Of a DNA stretch of 36,921 bases, positions 7,039 through 15,997 are shown one piece after another. The position numbers were made by a program, and so were the translations under genes. Under the pieces are notes generated by a model that was given only the letters and a program-made list of their open reading frames with translations, searched no databases and was not told where the DNA came from. Position 1 is the first letter of the stretch, and every line of letters starts with the position of its first letter. This stretch comes from Nitrosospira sp. (lineage in GTDB: Bacteria; Pseudomonadota; Gammaproteobacteria; Burkholderiales; Nitrosomonadaceae). The stretch covers positions 1 to 36,921 of the forward strand of contig JACDGV010000025.1 in NCBI GenBank assembly GCA_013821425.1. Reading direction: 5' to 3'.

Positions 7039-7518
7039 ATGCAAAAAGGCCCATCACACATCCGAACCGTACTAGTTCTGCACGGCCCCAATCTAAACCT
7101 TCTTGGGACACGAGAGCCCGAGGTCTACGGAACAGCGACACTCGATGAAGTTAACAGAAGTTTAGCTAAATTAGCCCGAAATGCAGGGATTGAGTTATTT
7201 TGTTTTCAAAGTAACGGAGAGGGGGCGCTAATAGACCGAGTGCAGGAGGCTTATCGGGACTGCATGGATTTCATAATCATCAACCCCGCTGCTTATACGC
7301 ATACCAGTATTGCCCTCCGGGATGCTCTAGCGGCAAGTGAAATACCCTTCATAGAGGTCCATCTTTCCAACGTTTTTGCCCGGGAGCCGTTTCGCAGAAA
7401 GTCTTATTTTTCTGACTTGGCGGTGGGTGTTATTAGCGGGTTGGGTCCAAAGGGTTACGAGCTTGCCCTGAATTACGCTTTGTCCCGACAAGAGGGAATA
7501 CCGGGAAACGGGGGTTGA
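7039..7518 (+). CDS. aroQ: Type II 3-dehydroquinate dehydratase
   Basis: This cytosolic enzyme makes 3-dehydroshikimate from 3-dehydroquinate, the third step of the shikimate pathway. It is 159 residues, normal for the type II (dodecameric) family. Visible motifs are [17 protein letters not shown] at 15-31 (Arg25 and Tyr30, catalytic Tyr), FQSNGEG near 54-60, [10 protein letters not shown] near 81-90 and [14 protein letters not shown] near 107-120, with the conserved His and substrate-binding Arg. In most members the third motif is SNHEG; here Gly replaces His, a position that also varies in other functional members. There is no strong ribosome binding site. It heads the usual betaproteobacterial order aroQ-accB-accC. 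Confidence 0.95.
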   Translation: MQKGPSHIRTVLVLHGPNLNLLGTREPEVYGTATLDEVNRSLAKLARNAGIELFCFQSNGEGALIDRVQEAYRDCMDFIIINPAAYTHTSIALRDALAASEIPFIEVHLSNVFAREPFRRKSYFSDLAVGVISGLGPKGYELALNYALSRQEGIPGNGG

Positions 7519-7703
7519 TATGCTCGCCTCACCGCTGCGCGCGAAAGATAAGAGCGCAACGAAAGCCCGGCCGGATGACCAAGTATCTTATTAACAAACA
7601 CCTTAAATTCGTCTATTAGCTATCGGCCACAGAGGCTTGGCAAAATCCGTATTTTTCCACAGTCAAGACGACAAAAAGGGGGCCTGTCCCCCAGGAGGCT
7701 GTC

Positions 7704-8165
7704 ATGGACCTGAGAAAACTGAAGAAACTGATCGATCTGGTAGAGGAATCCGGTATCGCCGAACTGGAGATTACCGAGGGGGAAGAGAAGGTGCGGATCA
7801 GCAGATCCACATCTTCGCTACAAGGTCACGCAACCGCAACCGTGGCTCCATCGTCGCCGTCAGGCTGGGCGGTTCCCGCCCAGCCTCCAGGCCCCCCCCC
7901 AGCTACGGCGCCAGTTCCGATACTACCGGAGGGCCATGTGGTGAAGTCGCCGATGGTCGGAACGTTCTATCGTAGCTCCGCTCCTGGCGCGCCTGCTTTT
8001 ATAGAAGTAGGGCAGACGGTCAAGGAGGGGGAAACACTGTGCATTGTTGAAGCGATGAAGTTACTCAATGAAATTGAGTCTGACAAAAGCGGCGTTATAC
8101 GCGCGGTGCTGGTCGAAAATGGTCAACCCGTAGAGTATGGCGAACCGCTGTTTGTGATCGACTGA
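7704..8165 (+). CDS. accB: Biotin carboxyl carrier protein of acetyl-CoA carboxylase
   Basis: The carrier subunit that holds biotin between the biotin carboxylase and carboxyltransferase parts of acetyl-CoA carboxylase in fatty acid synthesis. It is 153 residues: an N-terminal helical domain ([15 protein letters not shown]), a Pro/Ala/Ser-rich flexible linker (about 45-75), then the biotinyl domain with [16 protein letters not shown] and [15 protein letters not shown]. Lys119 in EAMK is the biotin site. The start has a strong AGGAGG ribosome binding site 4 bases upstream. accC follows 38 bases downstream, so the two are surely cotranscribed. Confidence 0.97.
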   Translation: MDLRKLKKLIDLVEESGIAELEITEGEEKVRISRSTSSLQGHATATVAPSSPSGWAVPAQPPGPPPATAPVPILPEGHVVKSPMVGTFYRSSAPGAPAFIEVGQTVKEGETLCIVEAMKLLNEIESDKSGVIRAVLVENGQPVEYGEPLFVID

Positions 8166-8203
8166 TTGGCCCGCATTGTCACCAGGATGTTTTCCCGGTA
8201 AAC

Positions 8204-9559
8204 ATGTTCGAAAAAATTCTAATTGCCAACCGCGGTGAAATTGCCCTCCGAATACAGCGGGCATGCCGCGAGATGGGCATCAAAACAGTGGCGGTTCACT
8301 CGCAGGCAGATGCCGATGCGAAATATGTAAAGCTTGCCGACGAGTCCGTGTGTATCGGTCCTCCGCCATCGGCCCAAAGTTACCTCAATATTCCCGCCAT
8401 TATCAGTGCTGCGGAGGTAACCGACGCCGAGGCCATACATCCAGGGTACGGATTTCTGTCGGAAAATGCCGATTTCGCCGAGCGCGTGGAAAAAAGCGGC
8501 TTTGTCTTTATCGGACCGCGGCCCGAAACAATTCGCCTGATGGGCGATAAGGTCAGCGCCAAGATTACGATGAAAAAAGCGGGTGTTCCTTGTGTCCCCG
8601 GGTCGGACGGCCCATTACCCGAATCTCCTGAAGAGATTAAAGCTATTGTCCGCGCCATTGGCTACCCTGTGATCATCAAGGCCGCTGCCGGAGGCGGTGG
8701 CCGGGGCATGCGCGTGGTGCATACGGAAGCCGCATTATCCAACGCGGTTATAATAACCCGGAACGAGGCTCAGGCGGCTTTCGGCAACCCGACGGTTTAT
8801 GCCGAAAAGTATCTGGAAAACCCGCGCCATATAGAGTTTCAGGTGCTGGCCGACGAACACCGCAACGCCATCTATCTGGGGGAACGCGAATGCTCGATGC
8901 AGCGCCGCCATCAGAAAATTCTCGAGGAAGCGCCGGCGTTGGGGCTCCCGCCAAGGTTGCGCGACAGAATAGGTATCCGTTGCGTCGACGCCTGCCGCCG
9001 TATTGGCTATCGTGGTGTAGGCACCTTCGAGTTCCTTTTCGAGCGAAACGAATTTTATTTCATTGAAATGAATACGCGGCTGCAAGTGGAGCACCCCGTG
9101 ACCGAAGCAGTCACGGGAATTGATCTGGTGCAAGCGCAAATTCGCGTCGCTGCCGGCGAAAAACTCACCATCCGCCAGCGGGACGTGGTATTGAAGGGGC
9201 ATGCGATCGAATGCCGCATTAACGCGGAGGACCCGTATAAGCTTACGCCCTCCGCAGGCCGCATTACACAATACCATGCGCCGGGAGGCCCAGGAATTCG
9301 CGTCGATTCCCATATTTATCATAATTACCTCGTACCCTCCCATTACGACTCCATGATCGGCAAGGTCATCGCCTATGGCGAGAACCGTGAGCAGGCAATC
9401 GCCCGGATGCGTATTGCGCTGTCCGAAATGGTGATTGAAGGCATCAGGACCAATACTCCGTTACATCTCGATCTATTGTCCGACGCGGCGTTTCTCGCTG
9501 GCGGAACCAGCATTCATTACCTGGAGCAAAAGCTTGCCAATTATAATAAGTCCGGCTAA
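8204..9559 (+). CDS. accC: Biotin carboxylase subunit of acetyl-CoA carboxylase
   Basis: It carboxylates the biotin on AccB using ATP and bicarbonate. The 451 residues match the family's ~450. The N-terminal domain opens [20 protein letters not shown]; the ATP-grasp domain has the glycine-rich loop [15 protein letters not shown] and the [19 protein letters not shown] segment; the catalytic part contains [18 protein letters not shown]; and the C-terminal biotin carboxylase domain begins near [12 protein letters not shown]. No residue is unusual. It follows accB in one operon. Confidence 0.98.
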   Translation: MFEKILIANRGEIALRIQRACREMGIKTVAVHSQADADAKYVKLADESVCIGPPPSAQSYLNIPAIISAAEVTDAEAIHPGYGFLSENADFAERVEKSGFVFIGPRPETIRLMGDKVSAKITMKKAGVPCVPGSDGPLPESPEEIKAIVRAIGYPVIIKAAAGGGGRGMRVVHTEAALSNAVIITRNEAQAAFGNPTVYAEKYLENPRHIEFQVLADEHRNAIYLGERECSMQRRHQKILEEAPALGLPPRLRDRIGIRCVDACRRIGYRGVGTFEFLFERNEFYFIEMNTRLQVEHPVTEAVTGIDLVQAQIRVAAGEKLTIRQRDVVLKGHAIECRINAEDPYKLTPSAGRITQYHAPGGPGIRVDSHIYHNYLVPSHYDSMIGKVIAYGENREQAIARMRIALSEMVIEGIRTNTPLHLDLLSDAAFLAGGTSIHYLEQKLANYNKSG

Positions 9560-9648
9560 AACCGCGCCCACCTTCAAACGCAGCGACGGTTGCCTGCGGG
9601 CAGGTGAATAAGTATTCAGGAGAGCCGCATCTGCGGTTGGATTATCCT

Positions 9649-10563
9649 ATGTCCTGGATTTCGCTCGCAATAGAAACAGACAATGCTCAGGCCGAAGTCT
9701 TGAGCGAGGCCATGCTTGAGCTGGGTGCGTTGTCGACCGATTTGCACGATGCGGGCAGCGGCACAGAACGTGAGCAACTCTTGTTCGACGAGCCGGGCGA
9801 GATTTCCGGGGAAACCTGGCGAGCGTCCGAACTTACCGCACTATTCAATGCAGACGTGAACATCCCTTCCATTGTGCAGGCCGCCGCGGAACTGGCCCGG
9901 CTTCCTAGCCTGCCCACCTATCGCGTAGCGTATGTCGAAGAGCAGGATTGGGTCCGGACTACTCAGGCGCAATTCAACCCGATCCGAATTTCTCCTCGTT
10001 TATGGGTCGTGCCGAGCTGGCATCGTATACCCGATCCCGGCGCAGTCAACCTGACCCTTGATCCCGGACTTGCTTTCGGCACCGGCAGCCATCCGTCGAC
10101 TCATCTGTGTCTTGCCTGGCTTGACGAAAACCTCACAGGGGGAGAAGATATCCTGGATTACGGCTGCGGTTCCGGCATACTTGCGATCGCCGCGGCGAAA
10201 CTGGGCGCAGGTCGCGTCGTAGGCATCGATATCGATTATCACGCGGTGGAGGCAAGCCGCCATAATGCAATGCTTAATCAATGCGGCGAGCCAAGGGTGA
10301 AATTTTGTACGACCCCCATGGGGGCCTCAATCGGGGCGAACGGAAGCTGGGCAGATGTGGTTGTGGCCAATATCCTTGCCAATCCCCTGATCATGCTGGC
10401 GCCGATTCTGATGGCCGCAACGCGGGCACAGGGAAGAATCGCACTCTCCGGAATACTCATGGAGCAGGCGGAAGGGGTGATGCGCACCTATCGGCAATGG
10501 TTCGATATGCTTATTTTTCGGGAACAGGAAGGCTGGGTCCTCCTGACAGGGACGCGAAGATGA
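9649..10563 (+). CDS. prmA: Ribosomal protein L11 methyltransferase
   Basis: A SAM-dependent enzyme that trimethylates ribosomal protein L11. From ATG 9649 it has 304 residues, near the usual 293-300. A GTG at 9604 would add 15 residues not usual for the family, whose proteins begin MSWISL or similar. The N-terminal L11-recognition domain (about 1-100) precedes a linker with the substrate-related segment LDPGLAFGTGSHPSTHLCL and the SAM-binding motif ILDYGCGSGILAIAAAKLG (around Asp170). The motif VVANILANPLIMLAP is the family's NxLxxPL catalytic-loop equivalent. It is 89 bases after accC and plausibly in the same transcript. Confidence 0.96.
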   Translation: MSWISLAIETDNAQAEVLSEAMLELGALSTDLHDAGSGTEREQLLFDEPGEISGETWRASELTALFNADVNIPSIVQAAAELARLPSLPTYRVAYVEEQDWVRTTQAQFNPIRISPRLWVVPSWHRIPDPGAVNLTLDPGLAFGTGSHPSTHLCLAWLDENLTGGEDILDYGCGSGILAIAAAKLGAGRVVGIDIDYHAVEASRHNAMLNQCGEPRVKFCTTPMGASIGANGSWADVVVANILANPLIMLAPILMAATRAQGRIALSGILMEQAEGVMRTYRQWFDMLIFREQEGWVLLTGTRR

Positions 10564-10597
10564 ATGAATTTGCTGCGCAATTTACTGCGCGACGGTC

Positions 10598-11656
10598 ATG
10601 GCACTAGTTACCCGCTGTCCTGACTGTGCCACGGCCTTCCGCGTGACGCCTCTGCATCTCCAGGCGCGCGGCGGCGATGTACGCTGTGGCCGCTGCGGCC
10701 GGATATTCAACGGCTTTGCCATGCTGGGAACCACGCAGGAGCTGGAAGTTACAGCCCCGCCCAGGCCAAAAGCAGGGGAAACGCCGGGGACCGAGGAGGC
10801 CGAGCGTACTCCTGGCACTTTGTCTGACGACTTCGTTGGGCCGGCCCAGCCTGAGCAAGAAGAATTGACGCCGTCTCATTTTGATGAATCAGTCGAGGAT
10901 GAAACTATTGCAGAAGCAGTGGAGCAGGAGCAATTGGCTTCAGAACCGGCGGTTGCAAAGGAACCGATAGTTGTAGAACCGGTCTTCCAGGAGGCGGTAG
11001 CTGAAGAACAGGAAGTATGGCACAGGCCCAGCGAAATCTCTCCCACTCCTGCGAGCGCCCACGAGGAAGAACGTCCCGGACTGGAATGGGATGCGGCCGC
11101 TCACCGGCAGGAAGACTTTATGGAGGAGGACCACTCGCGACAAACCGCTGATTTCCAGAAGTCACGGCGGCGTTGGGGCTCTTTAGCATGGGCCTTTGGC
11201 AGCCTGTTACTGGTTTTCGCGCTTGGGGCGCAGGCGAGCTACCTATATCGCGCCGAGCTGGCCGCGATGGTGCCGGACGCCCGGCCGTATCTTGAACGAT
11301 ACTGCGAATTACTGGAGTGTACTATTCCGGAGCCTCGGCAGACGAAGTTGCTGAATATCGAATCATCAGATATGGAAGTGGATACGCAGCAGCCTGGCAT
11401 TTTTACGCTCAGCGCCACGGTACGTAATCACGCTTCCTATCCCCAGCCGTTTCCGTCTTTTCAGCTTACCCTAATCGACTCGGGGGATAGACCTCTTGCA
11501 AGCCGGACTTTCCCGCCCCAGGCGTATCTCGAAGAGAATGTTCATCGGGCCGGCGCCATCGCGGCCCATGACGAAATCAATATAAAGTTATATCTTGACA
11601 GCGGCGACCTGAACGCGGCCGGCTACCGGTTATTGTTGCTTTACCCCAATTCCTGA
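10598..11656 (+). CDS. Zinc-ribbon and DUF3426 membrane protein
   Basis: A 352-residue protein. The N-terminus TRCPDCATAFRVTPLHL with CGRCGRIFNGF carries two CxxC knuckles and matches the MJ0042-type zinc finger found at the start of DUF3426 proteins. An acidic, low-complexity linker rich in Glu, Pro and Val follows (about 50-185). One membrane helix (SLAWAFGSLLLVFALGAQ, about 198-215) leads to a periplasmic DUF3426 domain (IESSDMEVDTQQPG, then FTLSATVRNHASYPQPFPSF) with an Ig-like fold. The function is unknown in the family. It commonly sits beside prmA in betaproteobacteria, as here, 34 bases away, but no functional link is established. Confidence 0.88.
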   Translation: MALVTRCPDCATAFRVTPLHLQARGGDVRCGRCGRIFNGFAMLGTTQELEVTAPPRPKAGETPGTEEAERTPGTLSDDFVGPAQPEQEELTPSHFDESVEDETIAEAVEQEQLASEPAVAKEPIVVEPVFQEAVAEEQEVWHRPSEISPTPASAHEEERPGLEWDAAAHRQEDFMEEDHSRQTADFQKSRRRWGSLAWAFGSLLLVFALGAQASYLYRAELAAMVPDARPYLERYCELLECTIPEPRQTKLLNIESSDMEVDTQQPGIFTLSATVRNHASYPQPFPSFQLTLIDSGDRPLASRTFPPQAYLEENVHRAGAIAAHDEINIKLYLDSGDLNAAGYRLLLLYPNS

Positions 11657-11843
11657 AACCCCTGCAAGCCCTCCGCGGCGCGCTTGCGCCGGACTCCGGG
11701 CAAATCACGGGCGTGCGGCGAAGATCGCGGGGCCGTAGACAGAACCCTCAGCAATATGCCCGGTGCCGCAATACAATTATGTGCGCAAAGCAAATTGGAT
11801 TAAAATCTATGTCCGGCAAACCAAGTACCCGCTCTCTGGCAGA
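11657..11843. other. Spacer before the mla operon
   Basis: 187 bases with no gene of their own. An open frame leads into mlaF from 11763 but lacks the family's N-terminus. The spacer is GC-rich at first, then more AT-rich near 11765-11820, where the mla promoter probably lies. I see no hexamer pair good enough to name. Confidence 0.3.
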
Positions 11844-12656
11844 ATGACACCCGAAGTTTTGATCGAGATCAAGAACCTGAATTTTTCCTATGGGGAGCGG
11901 TCGGTTCTGAAGGGGCTCGATATGACGATGTCGCGTGGAAAAGTCATTGCCGTGATGGGGGGCAGCGGCAGCGGCAAGACGACGTTATTGCGCCTCATCG
12001 GTGGGTCGGTTCGTCCTTCCTCCGGCTATGTCAAGGTAGCAGGCAAGTTGGTGCATGAGCTGAAAAGAGACGAGCTTTTCCGGATGCGCCGGAAAATGAG
12101 CATGTTATTTCAATTCGGCGCATTGTTTACCGATCTGACCGTGTTCGATAATGTGGCTTTCCAGATGCGCGAACATACGGATTTGCCCGAATCGATGATC
12201 CGTGACCTGGTATTGATGAAACTGCAGGCTGTCGGTCTGCGCGGCGCACACAACCTGATGCCCGCCCAGCTTTCTGGCGGAATGGCGCGGCGGGTGGCGC
12301 TGGCGCGCTCCATCGCGCTTGACCCGTTACTCATCATGTACGATGAACCCTTTACCGGACTCGACCCGATATCACTTACGGTGATCGGAAACCTGATCCG
12401 CCGCCTGACTGACGCGTTGGGAATGACATCCATCGTAGTCACGCACGACGTGCAGGAGTCCCTCAAAATCGTTGATTACGTCTATTTCATTGCTGATGGC
12501 GTCATCGCCGCGCATGGAACGCCGGCCGAAGTGCGTGGGTCGGTTGCCCCTTTCGTGCATCAATTCGTGCACGGTGAAGAAGACGGTCCGGTCTCATTTC
12601 ACTACCCCGCCGATTCGTACGCGAGCGATCTGGAACTGGAGAACGGTTTTGCCTAG
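11844..12656 (+). CDS. mlaF: Phospholipid ABC transporter ATPase MlaF
   Basis: The ATPase of the MlaFEDB inner-membrane complex, which moves phospholipids between inner and outer membranes to keep outer-membrane asymmetry. From ATG 11844 it has 270 residues, as expected; an upstream start at 11763 would add a non-conserved 27-residue leader. Walker A is GGSGSGKTT, the Q-loop region MLFQFGALFTDLTVFDNVAF is typical of MlaF, the signature is LSGGMARRVALAR, and Walker B with catalytic Glu is LLIMYDEPFTGLDP, followed by the H-loop in SIVVTHD. Its stop overlaps the start of mlaE, which points to coupled translation. Confidence 0.96.
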   Translation: MTPEVLIEIKNLNFSYGERSVLKGLDMTMSRGKVIAVMGGSGSGKTTLLRLIGGSVRPSSGYVKVAGKLVHELKRDELFRMRRKMSMLFQFGALFTDLTVFDNVAFQMREHTDLPESMIRDLVLMKLQAVGLRGAHNLMPAQLSGGMARRVALARSIALDPLLIMYDEPFTGLDPISLTVIGNLIRRLTDALGMTSIVVTHDVQESLKIVDYVYFIADGVIAAHGTPAEVRGSVAPFVHQFVHGEEDGPVSFHYPADSYASDLELENGFA

Positions 12657-13446
12657 ACGCATCGTTATCGGTATCCGGGGCGTTGGCCATCGCGTGGTAG
12701 ACAGTATTTGGCGGCTGGGCTACGCGAGCCGTTTTTTCCTGTTGATCTTGTTGAAATCAGGTACCAGCTTGCGGCGTTTTGGCCTGATTACCCGTGAAAT
12801 TTATTTTACCGGGGTGCTATCGCTGATCATAATTCTCGTGTCGGGGCTGTTCGTCGGTATGGTACTCGGCTTGCAGGGTTATGAAACCCTGCAGAGATAT
12901 GGCGCGGAATCGGCCGTGGGCACAATGGTCGCGCTGTCGTTATTGCGGGAACTTGGGCCCGTGGTGGCTGCGTTGTTGTTCGCCAGCCGTGCCGGGTCAG
13001 CCATTACGGCAGAAATCGGATTGATGAAGGCTACCGAGCAACTGGCGGCAATGGAAATGATGGCCGTGGATCCCGTTGCCCGTGTCGTAGCCCCACGGTT
13101 CTGGGCGGGGGTAATATCAATGCCGTTTCTGGCGGCATTGTTTTCCGCAGTTGGCGTTTTTGGCGGTTACCTGGTCGCGGTAGTGCTTATCGGCGTGGAC
13201 GAAGGTTCATTCTGGTCCCAAATGCAGGACGCGGTGGATTTTCGGTATGACGTAGTCAACGGCATTATCAAGACCTGCGTTTTTGGCGTGGCGGTAACGG
13301 CAATAGCGGTATTCGAGGGCTACGATGCCTCACCCACGGCTGAGGGGGTCTCCGGGGCGACCACTCGCACTGTTGTGACTTCGTCGCTGGCGATTCTGGG
13401 ACTCGATTTTATCTTGACCTCGTTGATGTTCAGGGGAATGAGCTGA
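12649..13446 (+). CDS. mlaE: Phospholipid ABC transporter permease MlaE
   Basis: The membrane permease of the MlaFEDB complex. No ATG fits the family N-terminus. TTG 12649, which overlaps the mlaF stop by 8 bases, gives 265 residues and the usual amphipathic N-terminal helix before the hydrophobic core. An ATG start far upstream at 12472 would run through mlaF and is rejected. Conserved blocks are SGLFVGMVLGLQGYETLQRYG, RELGPVVAALLFASRAGSAITAEIG and MKATEQLAAMEMMAVDP, all MlaE family hallmarks, with about five membrane helices. The gene ends at TGA 13444-13446, touching mlaD's ATG. Confidence 0.93.
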   Translation: MPRRIVIGIRGVGHRVVDSIWRLGYASRFFLLILLKSGTSLRRFGLITREIYFTGVLSLIIILVSGLFVGMVLGLQGYETLQRYGAESAVGTMVALSLLRELGPVVAALLFASRAGSAITAEIGLMKATEQLAAMEMMAVDPVARVVAPRFWAGVISMPFLAALFSAVGVFGGYLVAVVLIGVDEGSFWSQMQDAVDFRYDVVNGIIKTCVFGVAVTAIAVFEGYDASPTAEGVSGATTRTVVTSSLAILGLDFILTSLMFRGMS

Positions 13447-13931
13447 TGCAGCGCGCAACAATGGACTTGTGGGTGGGAATGTTTGTCATGGCAGGCATCG
13501 GAGCGCTGCTCGTCCTGGCGTTTAAAGTCGGGAACCTGGGAACATACAGTGCAGCCGACAGTTATACGTTAACAGGAAATTTTGAAAATATTGGCGGCCT
13601 GAAGGTCAGGGCTCCGGTAAAAAGTGCCGGCGTAGTGGTGGGGCGCGTAACAGATATCCAGTTCAGCACCGAGACTTTCGATGCCCTGGTAGTCGTGAGC
13701 ATAGACAAGCGTTATCAGTTCCCCAAAGATACGTTCGCCAGCATTCTCACTTCCGGTCTTATCGGCGAGCAATATATCGGCTTGGCGGCGGGCGGGGACG
13801 AGGCCGTGCTAATGGATGGCGACAAACTCATGAAAACCAATTCGGCGCTAGTGCTGGAAGAGATGATCGGGCGCTTTCTATTTGACAAGGCGTCAGAGGG
13901 TGGCGGGAGGGAGAATGCCGGGAGCGACTAG
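13446..13931 (+). CDS. mlaD: MlaD, MCE-domain phospholipid-binding subunit
   Basis: It forms the periplasmic hexameric ring attached to MlaFE. It has 161 residues: one N-terminal membrane anchor (DLWVGMFVMAGIGALLVLAF) and an MCE domain from about residue 38 (YTLTGNFENIGGLKVRAPVK, then GVVVGRVTDI) through the lipid-channel segment (SGLIGEQYIGLAAGG). The C-terminal tail is short and Gly/Glu-rich. The ATG overlaps the mlaE stop (ATGA type), so translation is coupled. Confidence 0.96.
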   Translation: MQRATMDLWVGMFVMAGIGALLVLAFKVGNLGTYSAADSYTLTGNFENIGGLKVRAPVKSAGVVVGRVTDIQFSTETFDALVVVSIDKRYQFPKDTFASILTSGLIGEQYIGLAAGGDEAVLMDGDKLMKTNSALVLEEMIGRFLFDKASEGGGRENAGSD

Positions 13932-14018
13932 GCGTGCTTGTCGCGCCGCTTGCGTCCGGCTGGAACCTGTTCGGAGGTTCCTTGGGTCTGTTATTTGATA
14001 AATTTTAGCGAGGAAATC

Positions 14019-14648
14019 ATGAAAAAATACGATGTCATCCCTTTTATTCTGGCCTGGCTGCTCGCCCTCCCTGCGTGGGCGATAGAAACGCGCCCGGATA
14101 CTCTCGTGGACAATACCGCACAGGAGGTCCTGGCAATCATCAGGCAGGATAAGAATATGACAAGATCCGAGATTCTGGGTTTAGTGGAAGCGAAGGTATT
14201 ACCCCACTTCAACTTTACGCGCATGACGCGTCTGGCAATGGGTAAGAATTGGTCCAGCGCCGCCCCTGAGCAACAGAAGGAGTTGGTGAACGAGTTTCGC
14301 ACATTGCTGGTGCGCACGTACTCCAACGCGTTAACCGACTATAGCGAATACATCATCAAGGTCGAACCTCTCAAAGTCAAGCCGGAAGATACCGATACGA
14401 CGGTTAAAACCAGGGTGATGCAGGATCACGGTCAACAGCCGGTACCCATCGACTACAGCATGGAAAAGACTGGCTCCGGATGGAAAGTATACGATGTCAC
14501 CGTCGCTGGAGTGAGTTTGGTAACCAATTATCGCACCACGTTCAATAACCAGATACGCAATGGTGGGGTGGAGAACTTGATCAAAACATTAGTCGACAAA
14601 AACCGCTCCCTGATTGCCGCTGATAAAAAAGCCGCCTCAGTCCAGTAA
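14019..14648 (+). CDS. mlaC: MlaC, periplasmic phospholipid shuttle
   Basis: A soluble carrier that ferries phospholipid between MlaD and the outer-membrane MlaA (not in this window). ATG 14019 is preceded by GCGAGGAAATC and opens a signal peptide (MKKYDVIPFILAWLLALPAWA), giving 209 residues; an earlier in-frame ATG at 13938 would put about 27 residues before the signal peptide and is rejected. Typical MlaC segments are ARTRLAMG-like (TRMTRLAMGKNWSSA), PEQQKELVNEFRTLLVRTYSN and the C-terminal GWKVYDVTVAGVSLVTNYR. mlaB follows 8 bases downstream. Confidence 0.95.
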   Translation: MKKYDVIPFILAWLLALPAWAIETRPDTLVDNTAQEVLAIIRQDKNMTRSEILGLVEAKVLPHFNFTRMTRLAMGKNWSSAAPEQQKELVNEFRTLLVRTYSNALTDYSEYIIKVEPLKVKPEDTDTTVKTRVMQDHGQQPVPIDYSMEKTGSGWKVYDVTVAGVSLVTNYRTTFNNQIRNGGVENLIKTLVDKNRSLIAADKKAASVQ

Positions 14649-14656
14649 CGATAACG

Positions 14657-14950
14657 ATGAGCACCGAAGTTGTTTTGCGAGAGGCCGGCGAACTGAGCGT
14701 CGAAGGACCGGTTACGATCGGCAATGTCACAGCAGTAGTCGCGCGCGGCATTGCTGTATTTGGTCGCGATGACTTCGTGGTCGACCTGACGCGCGTAACT
14801 GAGGTGGATTCCGCGGCCGTGAGCATGTTACTCGAATGGCAGCGCGACGCCGCGCGCCGAAACCGCAGAATGTGTTTTGCCAACATGCCGCAGAACCTGC
14901 AGAACCTGATTCGATTGTACGGAGTCTCCGAGTTAATCTATCTGGCATAA
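14657..14950 (+). CDS. mlaB: MlaB, STAS-domain subunit
   Basis: A small cytosolic STAS protein that binds MlaF and is needed for the activity and stability of the transporter. It is 97 residues, normal for the family. The STAS core is visible: GPVTIGNVTAVVARGIAVF, DFVVDLTRVTEVDSAAVSMLL (the conserved loop with Asp-Ser, as in anti-sigma-factor antagonists) and a final helix. It closes the Mla set. Confidence 0.92.
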   Translation: MSTEVVLREAGELSVEGPVTIGNVTAVVARGIAVFGRDDFVVDLTRVTEVDSAAVSMLLEWQRDAARRNRRMCFANMPQNLQNLIRLYGVSELIYLA

Positions 14951-15067
14951 CACGGACTAATTCTTGATTAACGGCCGCCGGGGATGGACACCAGTCCCGT
15001 TGACAGCCGTTGCCGCTCCCTTGCAGCCCGAGTTTGCTGCTGTCTCTATTTTCGCCTGTTTTTCTCG

Positions 15068-15997
15068 ATGACCCTTGCAATTGAAGTAAAACAGCTCCAC
15101 AAGCGTTTCAGTAATTTGCAGGCCTTGGGTTGCGTTGATCTCGAGATAGAGGCCGGTGAGTTTTTTGCCTTGCTTGGGCCTAACGGGGCCGGCAAAACCA
15201 CGCTTATCAACATAATTGCCGGGCTGACGTTGCCCAGCAGCGGTAGCGCCAGAGTGATGGGTTACGACGTTGTTGCCGCTTACCGTCAGGCTCGCCGCAT
15301 GTTGGGCGTGGTGCCCCAGGAACTCGTGTTTGATCCATTCTTTACGGTCCACGAAACGCTGGTAATCCAGTCCGGATATTACGGGCTGAAGAATAACGGA
15401 CGCTGGATAGACGAGATACTTCATCATCTCGATCTCACCGGCAGGGCCGGGGCCAATATGCGCACATTATCCGGCGGAATGAAGCGGCGCGTGCTGGTGG
15501 CTCAGGCACTGGTACACAAGCCCCCGGTGATCGTACTCGACGAGCCCACCGCCGGAGTAGACGTGGAACTGCGCCAGGGACTCTGGCGATTCATGAAGCA
15601 ATTGAATCGCGATGGCCACACCATCATGCTTACGACTCATTACCTTGATGAGGCAGAGGCCTTGTGTAACCGGGTGGCAATGCTGAAACAGGGTCATATC
15701 GTGGTTCTCGACAGCATCAGGAATCTTATCAACAGCCTTTCCGGTTGCCTGCTGCGGCTGAGGCTGGTGCCCGATGTGCTGCCTCCAGCGCTACTGCCTT
15801 TGGCCAACAGCGGCGAGGAAGGCTATCACATTCTTGCGCTCAAGGACTACTCCCAGCTTGAAGGAGTCATGACGGCATTGCGCATGGCGGGGACACAAGT
15901 GCTCGAAATGGGAGTCCTCCAGCCTGACCTGGAGGACGTGTTCGTAACAATCATGGGTGGGGGCGGCAGCAAGGGACCCGCAACTGTGCTGGCATGA
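15068..15997 (+). CDS. ABC-2 type transporter ATPase, YadG-like
   Basis: The ATPase of a two-gene exporter with the permease that follows. From ATG 15068 it has 309 residues, the usual length; an upstream ATG at 14984 would add a Cys-rich unconserved leader. Walker A is GPNGAGKTTLIN, the Q-loop is GVVPQELVFDPFFTV, the signature is LSGGMKRRVLVAQ, Walker B is PPVIVLDEPTAGVD, and the H-loop is LTTHYLDEAEAL. This matches E. coli YadG, whose substrate is unknown. In betaproteobacteria the pair often follows mlaB, as here, which suggests but does not prove an envelope lipid role. Confidence 0.92.
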   Translation: MTLAIEVKQLHKRFSNLQALGCVDLEIEAGEFFALLGPNGAGKTTLINIIAGLTLPSSGSARVMGYDVVAAYRQARRMLGVVPQELVFDPFFTVHETLVIQSGYYGLKNNGRWIDEILHHLDLTGRAGANMRTLSGGMKRRVLVAQALVHKPPVIVLDEPTAGVDVELRQGLWRFMKQLNRDGHTIMLTTHYLDEAEALCNRVAMLKQGHIVVLDSIRNLINSLSGCLLRLRLVPDVLPPALLPLANSGEEGYHILALKDYSQLEGVMTALRMAGTQVLEMGVLQPDLEDVFVTIMGGGGSKGPATVLA

